A stretch of DNA of 64,000 nucleotides from Tenrec ecaudatus (taxonomy: Eukaryota; Chordata; Mammalia; Afrosoricida; Tenrecidae): contig NC_134540.1 in NCBI RefSeq assembly GCF_050624435.1, positions 103,755,739 to 103,819,738 on the forward strand, given 5' to 3'. Under the pieces are notes generated by a model. It was not told the origin of the DNA. It was given only the letters and a program-made list of their open reading frames with translations, and ran no database searches. Below are positions 36,009 to 46,345 of the stretch, piece after piece (position 1 is the stretch's first letter; every line of letters starts with the position of its first letter). The position numbers were made by a program, and so were the translations under genes.

Positions 36009-37258
36009 TTTTACATTTTATTAGGGGCCCATACAACTCTAATCACAATCCATACATATACATACATCAATTGTATAAAGCACATCCGTACATTCTTTGC
36101 TCTAATCATTTTCAAAGCATTTGCTCTCCACTTAAGCCCTTTGCATCAGGTCCTCTTTTTTTTCCCCTCCCTCCCCGCTACCCCCTCCCTCATGATCCCT
36201 TGATAATCCACAGATGGTTATTTTGTCGTATCTTGCCCTATCCGGGGTCTCCCTTCACCCCCTTCTCTGCCGTCCGTCTCCCAGGGAGGAGGTCACATGT
36301 GGATCCTTGTAATCAGTTCCCCCTTTCCAACCCACTCACCATCTACTCTCCCAGTATCGCCCCTCACACCCCTGGTCCTGAAGGTATCGTCCAACCTGGA
36401 TTCCCTGTGCCTCCAGCTCCCATATGCACCAGTGTACAACCTCTGCCCTATCCAGTGCTACAAGGTAGAATTCGGATCATGGTAGTTGGGGGGAAGAAGC
36501 CTCCAGGATCTGGGGGAAAGCTGTGTTCTTCGTCGGTACTACATCACACCCTGACTGACCCATCTCCTCTCCTGAACCCCTCTGTGAGGGGATCTCCATT
36601 GGCCGACAAATGGGCTTTGGGTCTCCACTCTGCACTTCCCCCTTCTTTCACTATGGCATATATATATTGGATGATGCCTTATACCTGGTCCCTTTGGCAC
36701 CTCGTGATCACACAGGCTGGTGTGTTTCTTCCATGTGGGCTTTGTTGCTTCTGAGCTAGATGGCCGCTTGTTCACCTTCAAGCCTTTAAGACCCCAGACA
36801 CTATCTCTTTCGATAACCAGGCACCATCAGCTTTCTTCGCCACATTTGCTTATGCACCCGTTTGTCTTCGGCAATCGTATCATGGAGGTGTGCAGCCAAT
36901 GATATGATTTTTTGTTCTTTGATGCCTGATAACTGATCCCTTCGGGACCATGTGATCACACAGGCTGGTGTGCTTCTTCCATGTGGGCTTTGTTGCTTCT
37001 GAGCTAGATGGCCGCTTGTTTATCTTCAAGCCTTTAAGACCCCAGACACTATCCCTTTTGATAGCCAGGCACCATCAGTTTTCTTCACCACATTTACTTG
37101 TTTACCCGCTTTGGCTTCAGCAGTTGTGTCGGGAGGGTGAGCATCGTAGAGTGCCAATTTAATAAAAGAAAGTATTCATTCATTGAGGGAGTGCTTGAGT
37201 AGAGGTCCAAGGTCCTTTCGCCACCTTAATACTAAACCTATAAATATAGACACATAGA
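36009..37258 (-). mobile_element. L1-type LINE 3' region with internal duplication
   Basis: Left end 'ttacattttattaggggccc' is the complement of the LINE 3' end and A-tail. The pyrimidine-rich block, 'tgtgcctccagctcccatat' and two copies of a unit about 248 bp apart follow. Both units carry 'ttccatgtgggctttgttgc' and 'tagatggccgcttgtt' (about 36710-36890 and 36958-37140). Possible target-site duplication: tccatcatcttt (35997-36008) and tccatcaccttt (37259-37270), 11 of 12. The 257-codon frame on the + strand here is antisense to the element and not a gene. Confidence 0.82.
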
Positions 37259-37439
37259 TCCATCACCTTTAATTAACTCCAAGGCCAGAAAGTCATTTGG
37301 ACTCTATCCCGGCCCCCTGTTGATGGCTCCCCTCTCCCATATGATGGGCTTTGTCTTGGCTTTGTCCTGTTGAAGTCTTAATCCGAGGATATGTATGGAC
37401 TGTGTGGGAATCTGGGGGCCTTCTTTCCGCTAGAACACA

Positions 37440-37828
37440 ATATGATAAGTACTTTAGAGTTTGAATTGTGATGTGCGAAGATTATTGAAAGTACCACGGA
37501 CTGCCAAAAGGACCAATAAATCTATCGTGGAAGAACTACAACTGCAATACTCCTTAGAGGCAAGGCTGGTGAGACTTTGTCTCGTCTATTTAGACAAGTT
37601 ATAGAGGTCAGCCCCTGGAGAAGGACCTAATGCTTGGTAAAGTGGAGGCCCAGAGGAAAAAGAAAAATGTCCTCAACGAGAGGGATTCACATAGTGGCTG
37701 CAACAATGGGCTCAACCACAGGACTAACTGAGAGGATGGCACAGGACTGGGCTGTGTTTCATTCTGCTGTACATAGGATCCTTATGGGTCACAACCAGCT
37801 CAAAGACACCTAACAAAAGAACAACATA
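37440..37828 (+). mobile_element. RTE-class LINE 3' end
   Basis: 'gcgaagattattgaaagtac' with 'cacggactgccaaaaggacc', then 'ggaagaactacaactgcaat', 'ggattcacatagtggctgca' and 'gacacctaacaaaagaacaa'. It is 5' truncated. Confidence 0.88.
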
Positions 37829-37837
37829 GCATATACA

Positions 37838-38030
37838 AGGGTGCCCTAGTAATGCAATGGTTAGAGTGTTCAGCTGCTAAACAGAAGGTTGAAGGTTCCA
37901 GTCCACCAGCAGCTCTGCAGGAGAAAAAGCTGAGGCTCTTCTTCCATAAAGACTCACAGCCTCAGAAACCCTAGGAAGCAGTGCTACTGTGTCTTAAGGA
38001 TCTCTGTGCATTGGAAGCAACCTGTCGAAA
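37838..38030 (+). mobile_element. AfroSINE, full-length type
   Basis: Head 'ggtgccctagtaatgcaatg', 'gttagagtgttcagctgcta', body 'ctctgcaggagaaaaagctg' and tail 'tgtgcattggaagcaacctg'. It lies about 10 bp after the RTE 3' end, in the same orientation. Confidence 0.85.
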
Positions 38031-38215
38031 GTGGGTTTTCAAAATACCACGGTATCGTCTATAAATATGTTTATGCCAGCTTTGCAACCAACGTGTATGC
38101 CAAGTGTCATTGAGGTGAGGAAACAAACAAACCCGCTTTAGCTTCCGCCCTGTACCCACCCATAGGAAGGTTCAGGAATTCCTCGTCGCTACATTAGGGC
38201 TGTACTTCTTGTTAT

Positions 38216-38373
38216 GCATTACCACTAAGCTGATCCCAACTCACAGCAACCTCGTGTGTCCAGAGTAAAACTGCTCTATGAAATTGTCAAGGCTGTGATC
38301 TCTTGGTGGGTTTGAACTGCCAACCTTTTGGCAGTAGTAGCCAAAGGACTTAACTGCACCACTCAGGGACTCC
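38216..38373 (-). mobile_element. AfroSINE-related SINE, antisense
   Basis: 'gctgatcccaactcacagca' at the tail side, 'ggtgggtttgaactgccaac' in the middle and 'tgcaccactcagggactcct' at the head. Its first 52 bases recur exactly at 40459-40510. Confidence 0.85.
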
Positions 38374-38811
38374 TGAGGCTTATGTTAAACACCATCAACA
38401 CATGGACTACATTTGTCAATACATGTGAAAGCAGTATTGTTTTGCAGCAATGTATCCATTGCAAATACTGCTTTCAACATTAGTCATCAATACGTCTTTA
38501 AAAATTGGAATATGGTATCAAGATCTGTCAGCACAACTAAAATGATGATTAAAATGCCCTATCAAAAATACAAATTTTATTTAATAGTAAATTTTCTGTC
38601 AAAGAGAAATGAATGTCTAAAGAACATTTGTTAGCTGTATAAAACTAACTGAGTTTAGTCATTTAGAAAAAAATTAAGGTTATTAAGGATAAAAGCAGGG
38701 CCTCTATGGCACAGGCTCTCTGCCCCTCTAGGAATCCACGGCATTGCAGGCTCTCCTCTAGATTGAAATTGACCAACATGCCTAATAATATGTTCTAAAT
38801 GATTGTTCTGG

Positions 38812-38816
<5 letters not shown>
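38374..38816. other. non-coding, no recognised feature
   Basis: AT-rich sequence with no recognised gene. A weak tRNA-SINE-like tail near 38700 is not called. Confidence 0.4.

Positions 38817-38856
<40 letters not shown>
38817..38856 (+). repeat. (TG)20 microsatellite
   Basis: Forty uninterrupted bases of TG, preceded by 'gtgtatg'. Long and pure enough to be polymorphic. Confidence 0.97.
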
Positions 38857-38857
<1 letters not shown>

Positions 38858-39192
38858 TTTTATTAAAGTCAAGGAAGATATAAAAATGATTAATAAAATT
38901 GATTCTAAAATGCCTTGTAAAGTATCATCAATTTTTCCAAGTAATTATTTCAAAATATTTTACTGACATGCTAAATGCCATGGAAGAAGTGATGTTTTGT
39001 TAATCGATGACCATATCCCTTCCTTTGAGTTTCACTGAGAGCATTTTTCCAGTGCAAGATAGATATGTTCAGGTCCCTTGGAGGACATCAGTCCCCAAAT
39101 CAATGAGCCATTTCTCAGGAGTTGACATCACAATCTGATATAAACTTTGAAAGCACATTTGTCACACATACCCTTCCAAAAGATTTCTAGCG

Positions 39193-39540
39193 GGCATTGG
39201 TGGTTCAATGGCAGGTTCTTGCCTTCTATATGGGCTACTCAGGTTGCATTCCCAGTCAATGCACCTTAAGTGCAGCCACGACTTGTTTGGCGAGTAATTC
39301 CGATGTGTTACTAGAAACTGAGCAGGCTTTATAATAGCTTCCAGGCTAAGACAGGCAACCTGGATGGGAAAGTCTGGCTATCTATCTCTAAAACTCTGCC
39401 AGTGGAAGCCCTATGGACCACAAGGATATGACCTACAACTAACCTTGAAGATCCTTCAGGAGCAGACAATGTATCATTTCCGATGAATGAGGTCTTCCTA
39501 AACCAGGGTACAACTCAATGGTACCTAACAATAGCAATCC
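39193..39540 (+). mobile_element. tRNA-Gly-derived SINE with RTE-like tail
   Basis: The head, about 39195-39266, follows tRNA-Gly: 'gcattggtggttcaatggca' (A box) and 'ggttgcattcccagtcaatg' (B box and acceptor side). A body with 'ttccaggctaagacaggcaa' follows. The end 'actcaatggtacctaacaat' resembles the RTE 3' terminus. The anticodon stem is degraded, so this is not a working tRNA gene. Confidence 0.8.
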
Positions 39541-39904
39541 CAGTGGTAGGTTGCAGTAACACTGTGCCTGTAATATCCACATTGTCAGCATCAGTCAAGA
39601 TTAGCCAGGTAAATATTTGCTACAGAAATGATACTTGTTTGACTCAAGAAAAGACAGAATTACTAGAAAGAAAGAAAAAAGTAACGTTCACAAATTCTGG
39701 AAAGTCCAATGGCCTACATCTTCACAAACCAATATAACGGTCACTGGTAACACACAGCTGTTGCATATTTAAAGTGTAATTAGTATAACTGAACATTTCA
39801 TTTTGGTGGGGCTACTTTCTACTTTAATTCATTTGAATATTCACATATTGCCAGTGTCTATCATATTGACCCTGCAGCTGTCAAATGAAGATTCAAGATG
39901 CGAT

Positions 39905-40425
39905 GGTTAAGGTCGTGTGTCAACGTGGTTTGCTGAGGATTCTCATTGGTTTGGCAGTTAGAGAAATCATCCCCCATGACAGTATCTGATATCTATACAA
40001 TATCTGATACAAACTTCATCATGGAGATGATTACATGTAATCATGATGAAGTTTGTTGTGAGCAGTCAATTAACTGTAAGAAGTTTTCTTGGAGGTGTGG
40101 CCTGCCTTCAATATATGTGAGTGCTCTAAAAAAGGAAGCTTGCTCATTATTTGTGGGTCTAGATCCTCTATCTGTCTTGCCTTCTGAACAGTTCTTTAGA
40201 CTTGAGCAAAGCAGCCTACTGTGTTGCCTGCCATCTGTCCCATTGGTCTTGAGTGCCTCGAGTCTGCAGCTACATGCAGCACAAGCCTCCAGCCTGACCT
40301 CTGACAGATGGATTTGAAACTTGCCAGCCTCTACAACTGCATGAGCCATTTCCTTGCCATAAATTTTACTGGCTTCACTTCTCTAGACATCTGAGCTTAA
40401 GACAAAAAATATATATCTAAATAGT
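39905..40425 (+). repeat. unnamed interspersed repeat, copy 1
   Basis: Begins about 'gtgtcaacgtggtttgctga', has 'gaacagttctttagacttga', and ends 'catgagccatttccttgcca' then 'cttctctagacatctgag'. The same ordered words occur at 42543-42740 and 43905-44480. It carries an internal 46-bp inverted repeat (40010-40055). The ending pattern '...tctctaga..aaccc' is common to several old mammalian repeats. I do not know its class. Confidence 0.55.
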
Positions 40426-40458
40426 AGCTGCTATACCCAACTCACTCCACAAAATTCC

Positions 40459-40515
40459 AAGCTGATCCCAACTCACAGCAACCTCGTGTGTCCAGAGTAA
40501 AACTGCTCTACAGTC
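40459..40515 (-). mobile_element. SINE tail fragment, antisense
   Basis: 52 bases (40459-40510) are identical to 38227-38278, the tail side of an antisense SINE. Everything beyond the match is different, so only a short piece is present. Confidence 0.7.
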
Positions 40516-40789
40516 AGCACAAGGCATGGGATACAGCACTACAGAATCTAGAAACTTAATGTTGCTTTTGCTCTTTCTGGGGCAAGCCACCACATTGAAA
40601 TCTCTGTATCTCAGCATCTTTATAGGAAAGAAGAATCTGATTGGCAGAACCTGGGTTACACCACTTTGTAGCTCACAGAGAAATGAGAAGGCAAGCATCT
40701 GTTGTTTGGGGGAAATGATCATGGTACCACCATTTGTCCGGTCAGTTTGTATCACTGTCCTGGCCTGCATGTTGCCGTGATGCTGGATG

Positions 40790-41135
40790 CGGTGCTGCAG
40801 TATTTCAGAAAACAGCAGTGTTGCACATGATGGGCAAGTTTCAGAAGACTTTCCAGACTAGGAAGAAATGTCTGATGATCTATTTCTAAAAATTAGCCGA
40901 TAAAACATTATAAGTCCAAAGAGGATATAGCTCAACATTATGCTGGAAAATGATCCCCCTAGGTTCTAGATTGAAAGGCATAGGGAATACAGCATCACCA
41001 CCACAACAATGGACCTGAGCATACAGATGATCGTACAGATGGTGTGGGACTGGGCGACATTGCCTTCCATTGCACATGGGGTCATCCTAGGTCATATCCA
41101 CCAACTCAACAGCAACGAACAACCACCACAAGCTT
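40790..41135 (+). mobile_element. tRNA-Gly-type SINE body with RTE-like tail
   Basis: 'gactttccagactaggaaga', 'aaatgtctgatgatctattt', 'atggtgtgggactgggcgac', 'ccattgcacatggggtcatc' and 'actcaacagcaacgaacaac'. This is the body and RTE-like end of the SINE type seen at 39.2 and 42.3 kb. The head is degraded. Confidence 0.7.
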
Positions 41136-41299
41136 GGTAACCTACCAAGATTCATAAGGCAACAAACCTTCTAAACATAGAAACGGGATTCAGACGCTAA
41201 GCAGTCAGACAGAAATGACAGAGGTCCAATACTGTTGCCCTTTGCTCGTCCAAGTTCACTATCATCTCTCTTCCTGGGTACATTTGTGGAGTGCTTATT

Positions 41300-41790
41300 G
41301 TGGGAGGTCATTCTAAGCCTTCACAAAAATTAACTGACTCTAAATGAAGTGGAAGAAAAATGTGGAACAAGTCAAAATCATGCAACAAAGACCAGGTTGA
41401 ACTGGTCAGATCAAGATTGGTAGCACTTCAAGACTATGGTCTGAAACAAAACTCACCTCTGTAGCGCAACTTTCACCCAAACAACAGATAAGTCTGTTGT
41501 TGATCTAGACAAGTCTGTTGAACAATAGCACTAGAGAGCTACATACACCTTAGCTTAATCAACTCTCTGAGATCAAAAGAGCAGCATTTGCCTCAGAACA
41601 AAGTTCAGGAGGATTGGGAAAGGAGGAGAACAGAAGCTGGAAACACAGGAAGGTGGTGGGATGAGTGATATTACACTGTGGGGATTGTGGTCAATGGCAT
41701 GAAACAAAATGTGTATGAATTGTGGAGTGGAAAACTGATATTCGCTGTAAAACTTTACTCAACTAACAATAAAACGTAAAGTAAATATGT
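41300..41790 (+). repeat. LINE 3'UTR-like repeat, copy B
   Basis: 'agcagcatttgcctcagaac', 'ggattgtggtcaatggcatg', 'aaacaaaatgtgtatgaatt', 'gtaaaactttactcaac' and 'aacaataaaacg' match copy A at 8.15-8.6 kb in order. The 'aataaa' near the end fits a polyadenylated 3' terminus. Family not identified. Confidence 0.6.
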
Positions 41791-41814
41791 AAATACTTTA
41801 ATGAAGTAACTGAC

Positions 41815-41968
41815 TTTATTCGCACAACAAACTTAGGCAATATTTTTTTCCTCATTTTACTAATGAGGAAACTAAAGCATGAAAGAGTTATGTAACTTGC
41901 CTGAGGTCACATAGCTGATAAGTGAACAACCGTGGCTTGTTTCATAGCAAGTCCAAATCCAGAATTAG
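41815..41968 (+). repeat. MIR SINE
   Basis: 'cctcattttactaatgagga', 'aactaaagcatgaaagagtt', 'atgtaacttgcctgaggtca' and 'catagctgataagtgaacaa' are the classic MIR core. Old pan-mammalian SINE. Confidence 0.92.
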
Positions 41969-42293
41969 AATAAATTCTATTAAAGACAAATCACTGCCTT
42001 CTCCATGATGGAAGGGGAACAATGTAATCAATCTGCCACGGAAGCAGCTGCCTTTACCCCTAGGATCTATCACAGACGTAAGGCTGATCACTACTATTAG
42101 CAAAGTGGACACTGACAATGACAGGAGCCCTGTCAGCCTTGGTAAGGAAGCCCATCATTCTAGGTCCATGCAAAAGACCTTCTTCTGCTGTCAAGGGCAT
42201 CTCGCCATGAGCCTCCTGAAAAATCACGGAAGTAACCGGGGAAAGAAGTGTGCCTGTGACTGTTCACTGTAAATCAGACTGTTACGAGCTACA
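41969..42293. other. non-coding, no recognised feature
   Basis: No recognised gene or repeat. Confidence 0.4.
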
Positions 42294-42512
42294 GGGTTTT
42301 CATTGGCCAATTTGGGGGACTGGGTGGTCAGGCCTTTCTTCCCGTCTGGAAGCTCTACTGAAACCTGTATAGAATCCTAAGAACACACAAACCTCCACTG
42401 ACACTTGGGTGGTAGTTAGTTGGGTGGTGCTTGAGATGCACTGGCCAGAAACTGAACCTACCGGTAGTTCTCTCACACGGATGGCAAGAACTCTATCACC
42501 ATACCACCACTG
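42294..42512 (-). mobile_element. tRNA-Gly-derived SINE, antisense
   Basis: 'gttttcattggccaatttgg', 'gtcaggcctttcttcccgtc', 'tggaagctctactgaaacct', then the head complement 'gatgcactggccagaaactg' and 'accataccaccactgcc'. It lacks the RTE-like tail (3' truncated at the left). Confidence 0.8.
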
Positions 42513-42539
42513 CCTCTTATACGCAGAATAAAATGTTAA

Positions 42540-42790
42540 TTCAGGGTATGGCCTGCTTTCCATGTAGGTGTGCATTGTCAAAAATTGGGTTGCTTTTTGC
42601 TGGGTCTGCATCCTGCATTTGGCTCATTATCTGGCTCATTATCTGACCTACAGTTCTTTGTACTTGACCCAAAAGCTTGCCATTTTGCCTTCCAAACCTG
42701 GGAGTTATCAGAAGCTGTCAATTTTGCCTATCATTTTACCGTTCAAACCTTCTCAGTTCTTGCTGACATGATAAATTCAACCGACACCTT
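42540..42790 (+). repeat. unnamed interspersed repeat, copy 2 (partial)
   Basis: 'ggtatggcctgctttccatg', 'tatctgacctacagttcttt' and 'gtacttgaccc' parallel 40095-40210. Two in-line copies of 'ggctcattatct' occur at 42620-42645. Confidence 0.5.
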
Positions 42791-43051
42791 GTAAAAAAAA
42801 TAAACCCAGTAAAGGAAGAACTCAATCTGCTTTTTTGATAAATAGTCGCTCAACATATGAAAGAGTGTCCAACACATAATAGATGCTTTGTACACATGAT
42901 TTGTTTTTGTTGTTGCTGAGAAATGTTGGCAATTCCTCAGAACCAAATTTCTTATTTATTTTCAATTTTTATAGGGCTAATACTTCAAAGCAAAGACATA
43001 CTTTTAGCACTATCATAACAAAAAATAGACTATACGATGAACCAAACATTT

Positions 43052-43427
43052 TTAATTATCTGAGCTGCTAAACTCGACTTTAATAAGCTTCCCAGTGTCC
43101 TTGGAAGACAACCATTCCATCTCACAGTCTAACTTCCTCATTCCCTTTATACTGTATAATACTAGCATTTTGTCAACTACTTCATTGGCTTCAATAGACA
43201 TTTCTTTCGACAGGTGATAATTGAGTTGTTTTGCCAATGCCTTAATTATCCACGGTTGCTTTAACAGAGAGACCGCAAATGAATGCTTTAACAAACATAA
43301 ATTTTTTCTCTTGCTGCTCAAGAGGTTAGAAGCCTGAATGCAGAGCACCAGCTGTAAGAGATTTTGTTTCTCTGTGTCGGTCCTGAAGGAAAATCTTTGC
43401 CTCCTTTCAACATATGTGACCCACCAC
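43052..43427 (-). other. unrecognised minus-strand open frame
   Basis: An open frame of roughly 116 codons (reading from about 43400 down to a stop at 43052) has a charged, helix-prone composition: 'WIIKALAKQLNYHLSKEM', 'SIEANEVVDKMLVLYSIK'. On the same strand an AATAAA (near 42954) follows about 95 bases after the stop. Upstream it runs into an RTE tail at 43428. I do not recognise the protein. A frame this long is expected by chance a few times in a window this size, so it could be noise, a terminal exon or a retrocopy fragment. Confidence 0.15.
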
Positions 43428-43540
43428 TTGTTGTTGTTGCTATTGTTAGGTGCCATTTAGTTGGTTCTGACTCACAGCGACCCTGAGTACAACAGGATCA
43501 AGCACCGCCCAGACCCGCAGCATCCTCCTTCTAGATAGAG
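43428..43540 (-). mobile_element. RTE 3' end, antisense, truncated
   Basis: 'gttgttgttgctattgttag' with 'gtgccatttagttggttctg' and 'actcacagcgaccctgagta' is the complement of the RTE 3' terminus. Confidence 0.85.
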
Positions 43541-43900
43541 ATGTATCTTGGCATCCAGCTTCCTCTGGACATCAGGTCCCCACACAGGGAGCCTCGGTTC
43601 AAAGGACAGGTTCTCCTCGCAGCTTTTCCCTCTTGATGGTAGTCAGACGCCTCTATCTCTGCCTGCTTGTCTCTCTTCTCTCTCTTTTAAGATAAAGGGT
43701 GAGGCAGGCCACACCTCAAAGAAGCGCCCATTATAGGGGATCAGGGTTTTGGCCTGAGTAAGGCTGTTACATCCCACCTCCCTAGTATCTCATTAACCTA
43801 TTAAACAAAGCAAATTCTCATTAACATAACATAACCCTGCTTCATGAACACAAAGAGCTCGGGATTTGCAACAGATCATAAATGGAGATTAAGATTTTGT
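43541..43900. other. non-coding, possible unnamed repeat
   Basis: 'ctcttgatggtagtcagacg', 'ttaagataaagggtgaggca' and 'ctcattaacctattaaacaa' read like a dispersed LTR-type repeat, but there is no second copy in this window to confirm it. Confidence 0.3.
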
Positions 43901-44490
43901 GTCAACTTCAATAGGTTGGGATTCTCAGTGCTCTGAGGGTAAACAGGTCCTAATTCTCTATGATGCGAGCTAACATAATGTAATCACTTCCCTGATGAGA
44001 CTTGCTGTGGTAGCTGATCAACGGAAAGGACGGTCCCTTGCTGTGTAGCCTGCTCTTCACAGAAGTGCATTGTGGGAAATTTGGTTCATCATCTGACCTT
44101 CAGTTCTTTGGACTCGAGGCAACTGCCTGTTGTACTGCCTGCCAACCCCGGGAAATATCAGCAGCCTGCTCTGTTACCTGCTAACCTTGGATTCACTCAT
44201 TTATTCCATTGGAACTCTACCTCCTGCATAGCCAATCCCAGGAGTCATCAGCAGTCTGTCATCTAGCTCGCTGATTTTTAAATCATTGGTCTCTGGGGCC
44301 AGAGTTCAACTATTGGACCTGAAGTTGCTCAGCCCCGTCCCCCCAGTTCCATGCATCAAGAGATGTCTCCAGCGTTGGAACTTGACACCTCTCCAACTAT
44401 GTGAGCCATTTCCTTGACATAAACTTGTCTCTATAAAAATATATACAAATAGAAGCTTTGTTGGTTTTGCTTTCCTAGAGAACCAGCCTA
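43901..44490 (+). repeat. unnamed interspersed repeat, copy 3
   Basis: 'tgtgtcaacttcaataggtt', 'atctgaccttcagttctttg', 'gactcgaggcaactgcctgt', 'tatgtgagccatttccttga' and 'gctttcctagagaaccagcc'. Shares the word order of 39905-40425 and 42540-42790. Confidence 0.6.
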
Positions 44491-45844
44491 AGAGAGGGGC
44501 TGGGGTGGAGGTATTGCATCATTGCATAACTGTCAAATTCCATCAGTACATCATTACCAAACCACTGAGAATCGTGGCCCAACCACACTGACCTATCTCA
44601 TGGGAGAAAAATTGAATCTATAACGCTTGCCAAGGACTGTCAAGATATCGATCTCTTAACACTAGACGGATGTTTCAGGAAGACTAGCTCTGCCCCTCTC
44701 ATGGTAAGAGACAGGCAACACCACCTTTCACCATTGCTGGTACCAACTGTGGGAGCAGCCGGGCTTCTTGATTCATATGACAGATGCAGAATCTTGCCAA
44801 TTTAAGCCAGAAAAACAAATTTTGGACAAAATATGACTCGTTTTAAAAATTTCCAAGCAAACTGCAAAACCAGACTAGGGAAGAAGACGGGAATAAAAGA
44901 TACCGAGCAGTAGAGGAGCCTTGTCCAAAGTAGTCCAAGCAGTGGGCGCAGTGAGGGCCATTCGGATGCTTGCAGGAGTATTTGCATCACCGTCACTGAG
45001 CAGAGTCTCCACACTCACGCAGCGCTCTTCTCGGCGCAGCTCAGAGATGCATACGCTATTGGTGGAGTGCAGGTCACGTGTCCATAGCATAGTTGCGTGG
45101 GGAAGTGGGAAAACAATTATACGACTTAAAAAAAATAGCGGAAGGTGGTTTGTGCCTACCAAAAAGCCACATACCATGGGAAATTCCTTCAACATAAAAA
45201 GGGATCCAGGCGCTAGACAGCTCCAGGAATAATAAATGTACATGACATTCTCCTAAATGATCAGATCCATCTGTGCTTTCAAAACAAAACACCTTGCACA
45301 GCACAGGGATTTTCACTTTATAAAACACTTTCACAGCAGTTCCTTTGACTTCTACCAGTTGAGATAGTTGACCAAAGTGGACCTTGTAATGGAAAGATTG
45401 AACCCACTATCCTGGATAGCATGTCTCTGCTTCAAACCTGAGAGGCGGTTTCCTGGTAAGATGGGAAGAAGAGCATGGTGATTGCAGTCAGTTGCTCATC
45501 AATGGCTCCTTCATTCCACTGATTCATTTAGCCTTTGCCATATAGGAAGACTTGTTGCGGGCTTTACTTCCAGTATTAACACTGTGGAACAGGAAAGGGT
45601 TACTTACCCTCTTAGCAGTGCAGTTGCTTCCTCAACAGAATACAATGGTAAAACCTAGCTCGTGAAAGTCCCTTATAGCCTTAATCATCATCTGTAATGA
45701 TCATCATCTATAATCTATAATCATCATCTCTGAAAGTGCCACATGTGCAGATATCCTTTACAGAGAATCTTTTTTCTCATCAGGGAGTACATCTTCTTCG
45801 GGAGGCATTGACTGCCCACAGTCAAATACTCTATTTCCTTATGA
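44491..45844. other. non-coding, with a CpG-richer patch
   Basis: 44900-45100 is richer in CpG than its surroundings ('cacgcagcgctcttctcggc') and is open on both strands for about 100 codons, with 'aataataaatg' at 45227. No domain is recognised. It could be a decayed retrocopy or plain unique DNA. Confidence 0.35.
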
Positions 45845-46345
45845 CTAAGGAGTCCGGCAATGCATCTGCTGCAAAAGATTTCTTTAAACTGTTACCCAGC
45901 AAAGGTGTCACCTGGGAATTAAGGCGCACCACGCATGCCATGTTATTCTCAGTTGGCTCGTATGCATGTGAAAACTGGACATGAATAAGGAAGACCAGAG
46001 AAGAACTGGTGCATTTGAATTATGGTATGGATATAAAATATCAAAAGCACCATGGACTGATAGGAAAACAAACAAATCTGTCTTGGAGGAAGGATAGCCA
46101 GACTGCCCCTTCGCAGTGAGGTTAGCACATACAGCGGGCATGTGATCAGGAGGGATCAATCCCTAGAAGCAGGCCACATGATTGGAAAAGTGGAGGGTCA
46201 GCAACAAAGAGGAAGGGTGTAGACAAGATGATTGACACAGTGACTGCCACCATGAGCTCAAACGTCGTCCTGTGAAGCAGCACAGAAGCAGGCAGTGTCT
46301 TGTGCTGTTGTATTGAGACTGGATGGCACATAACAACAGCCACAG
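45845..46345 (+). mobile_element. RTE-class LINE 3' part
   Basis: 'ttctcagttggctcgtatgc', 'caccatggactgataggaaa', 'gattgacacagtgactgcca' and the end 'gatggcacataacaacagcc'. The tail abuts the start of another RTE piece. Confidence 0.88.

Noticed and set aside
35981..36754. 257-codon + strand open frame
   Set aside because: It lies on the antisense of an L1-type 3'UTR. The Pro/Ser-rich content reflects the pyrimidine-rich repeat, and the counterpart at 0.8 kb is not open.
39195..39266. tRNA-Gly gene
   Set aside because: The anticodon stem and loop are degraded and a SINE body follows. It is a SINE head.
44875..45243. 103- and 122-codon frames on opposite strands
   Set aside because: No recognisable protein. 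CpG-richer patch only, kept as a weak note.
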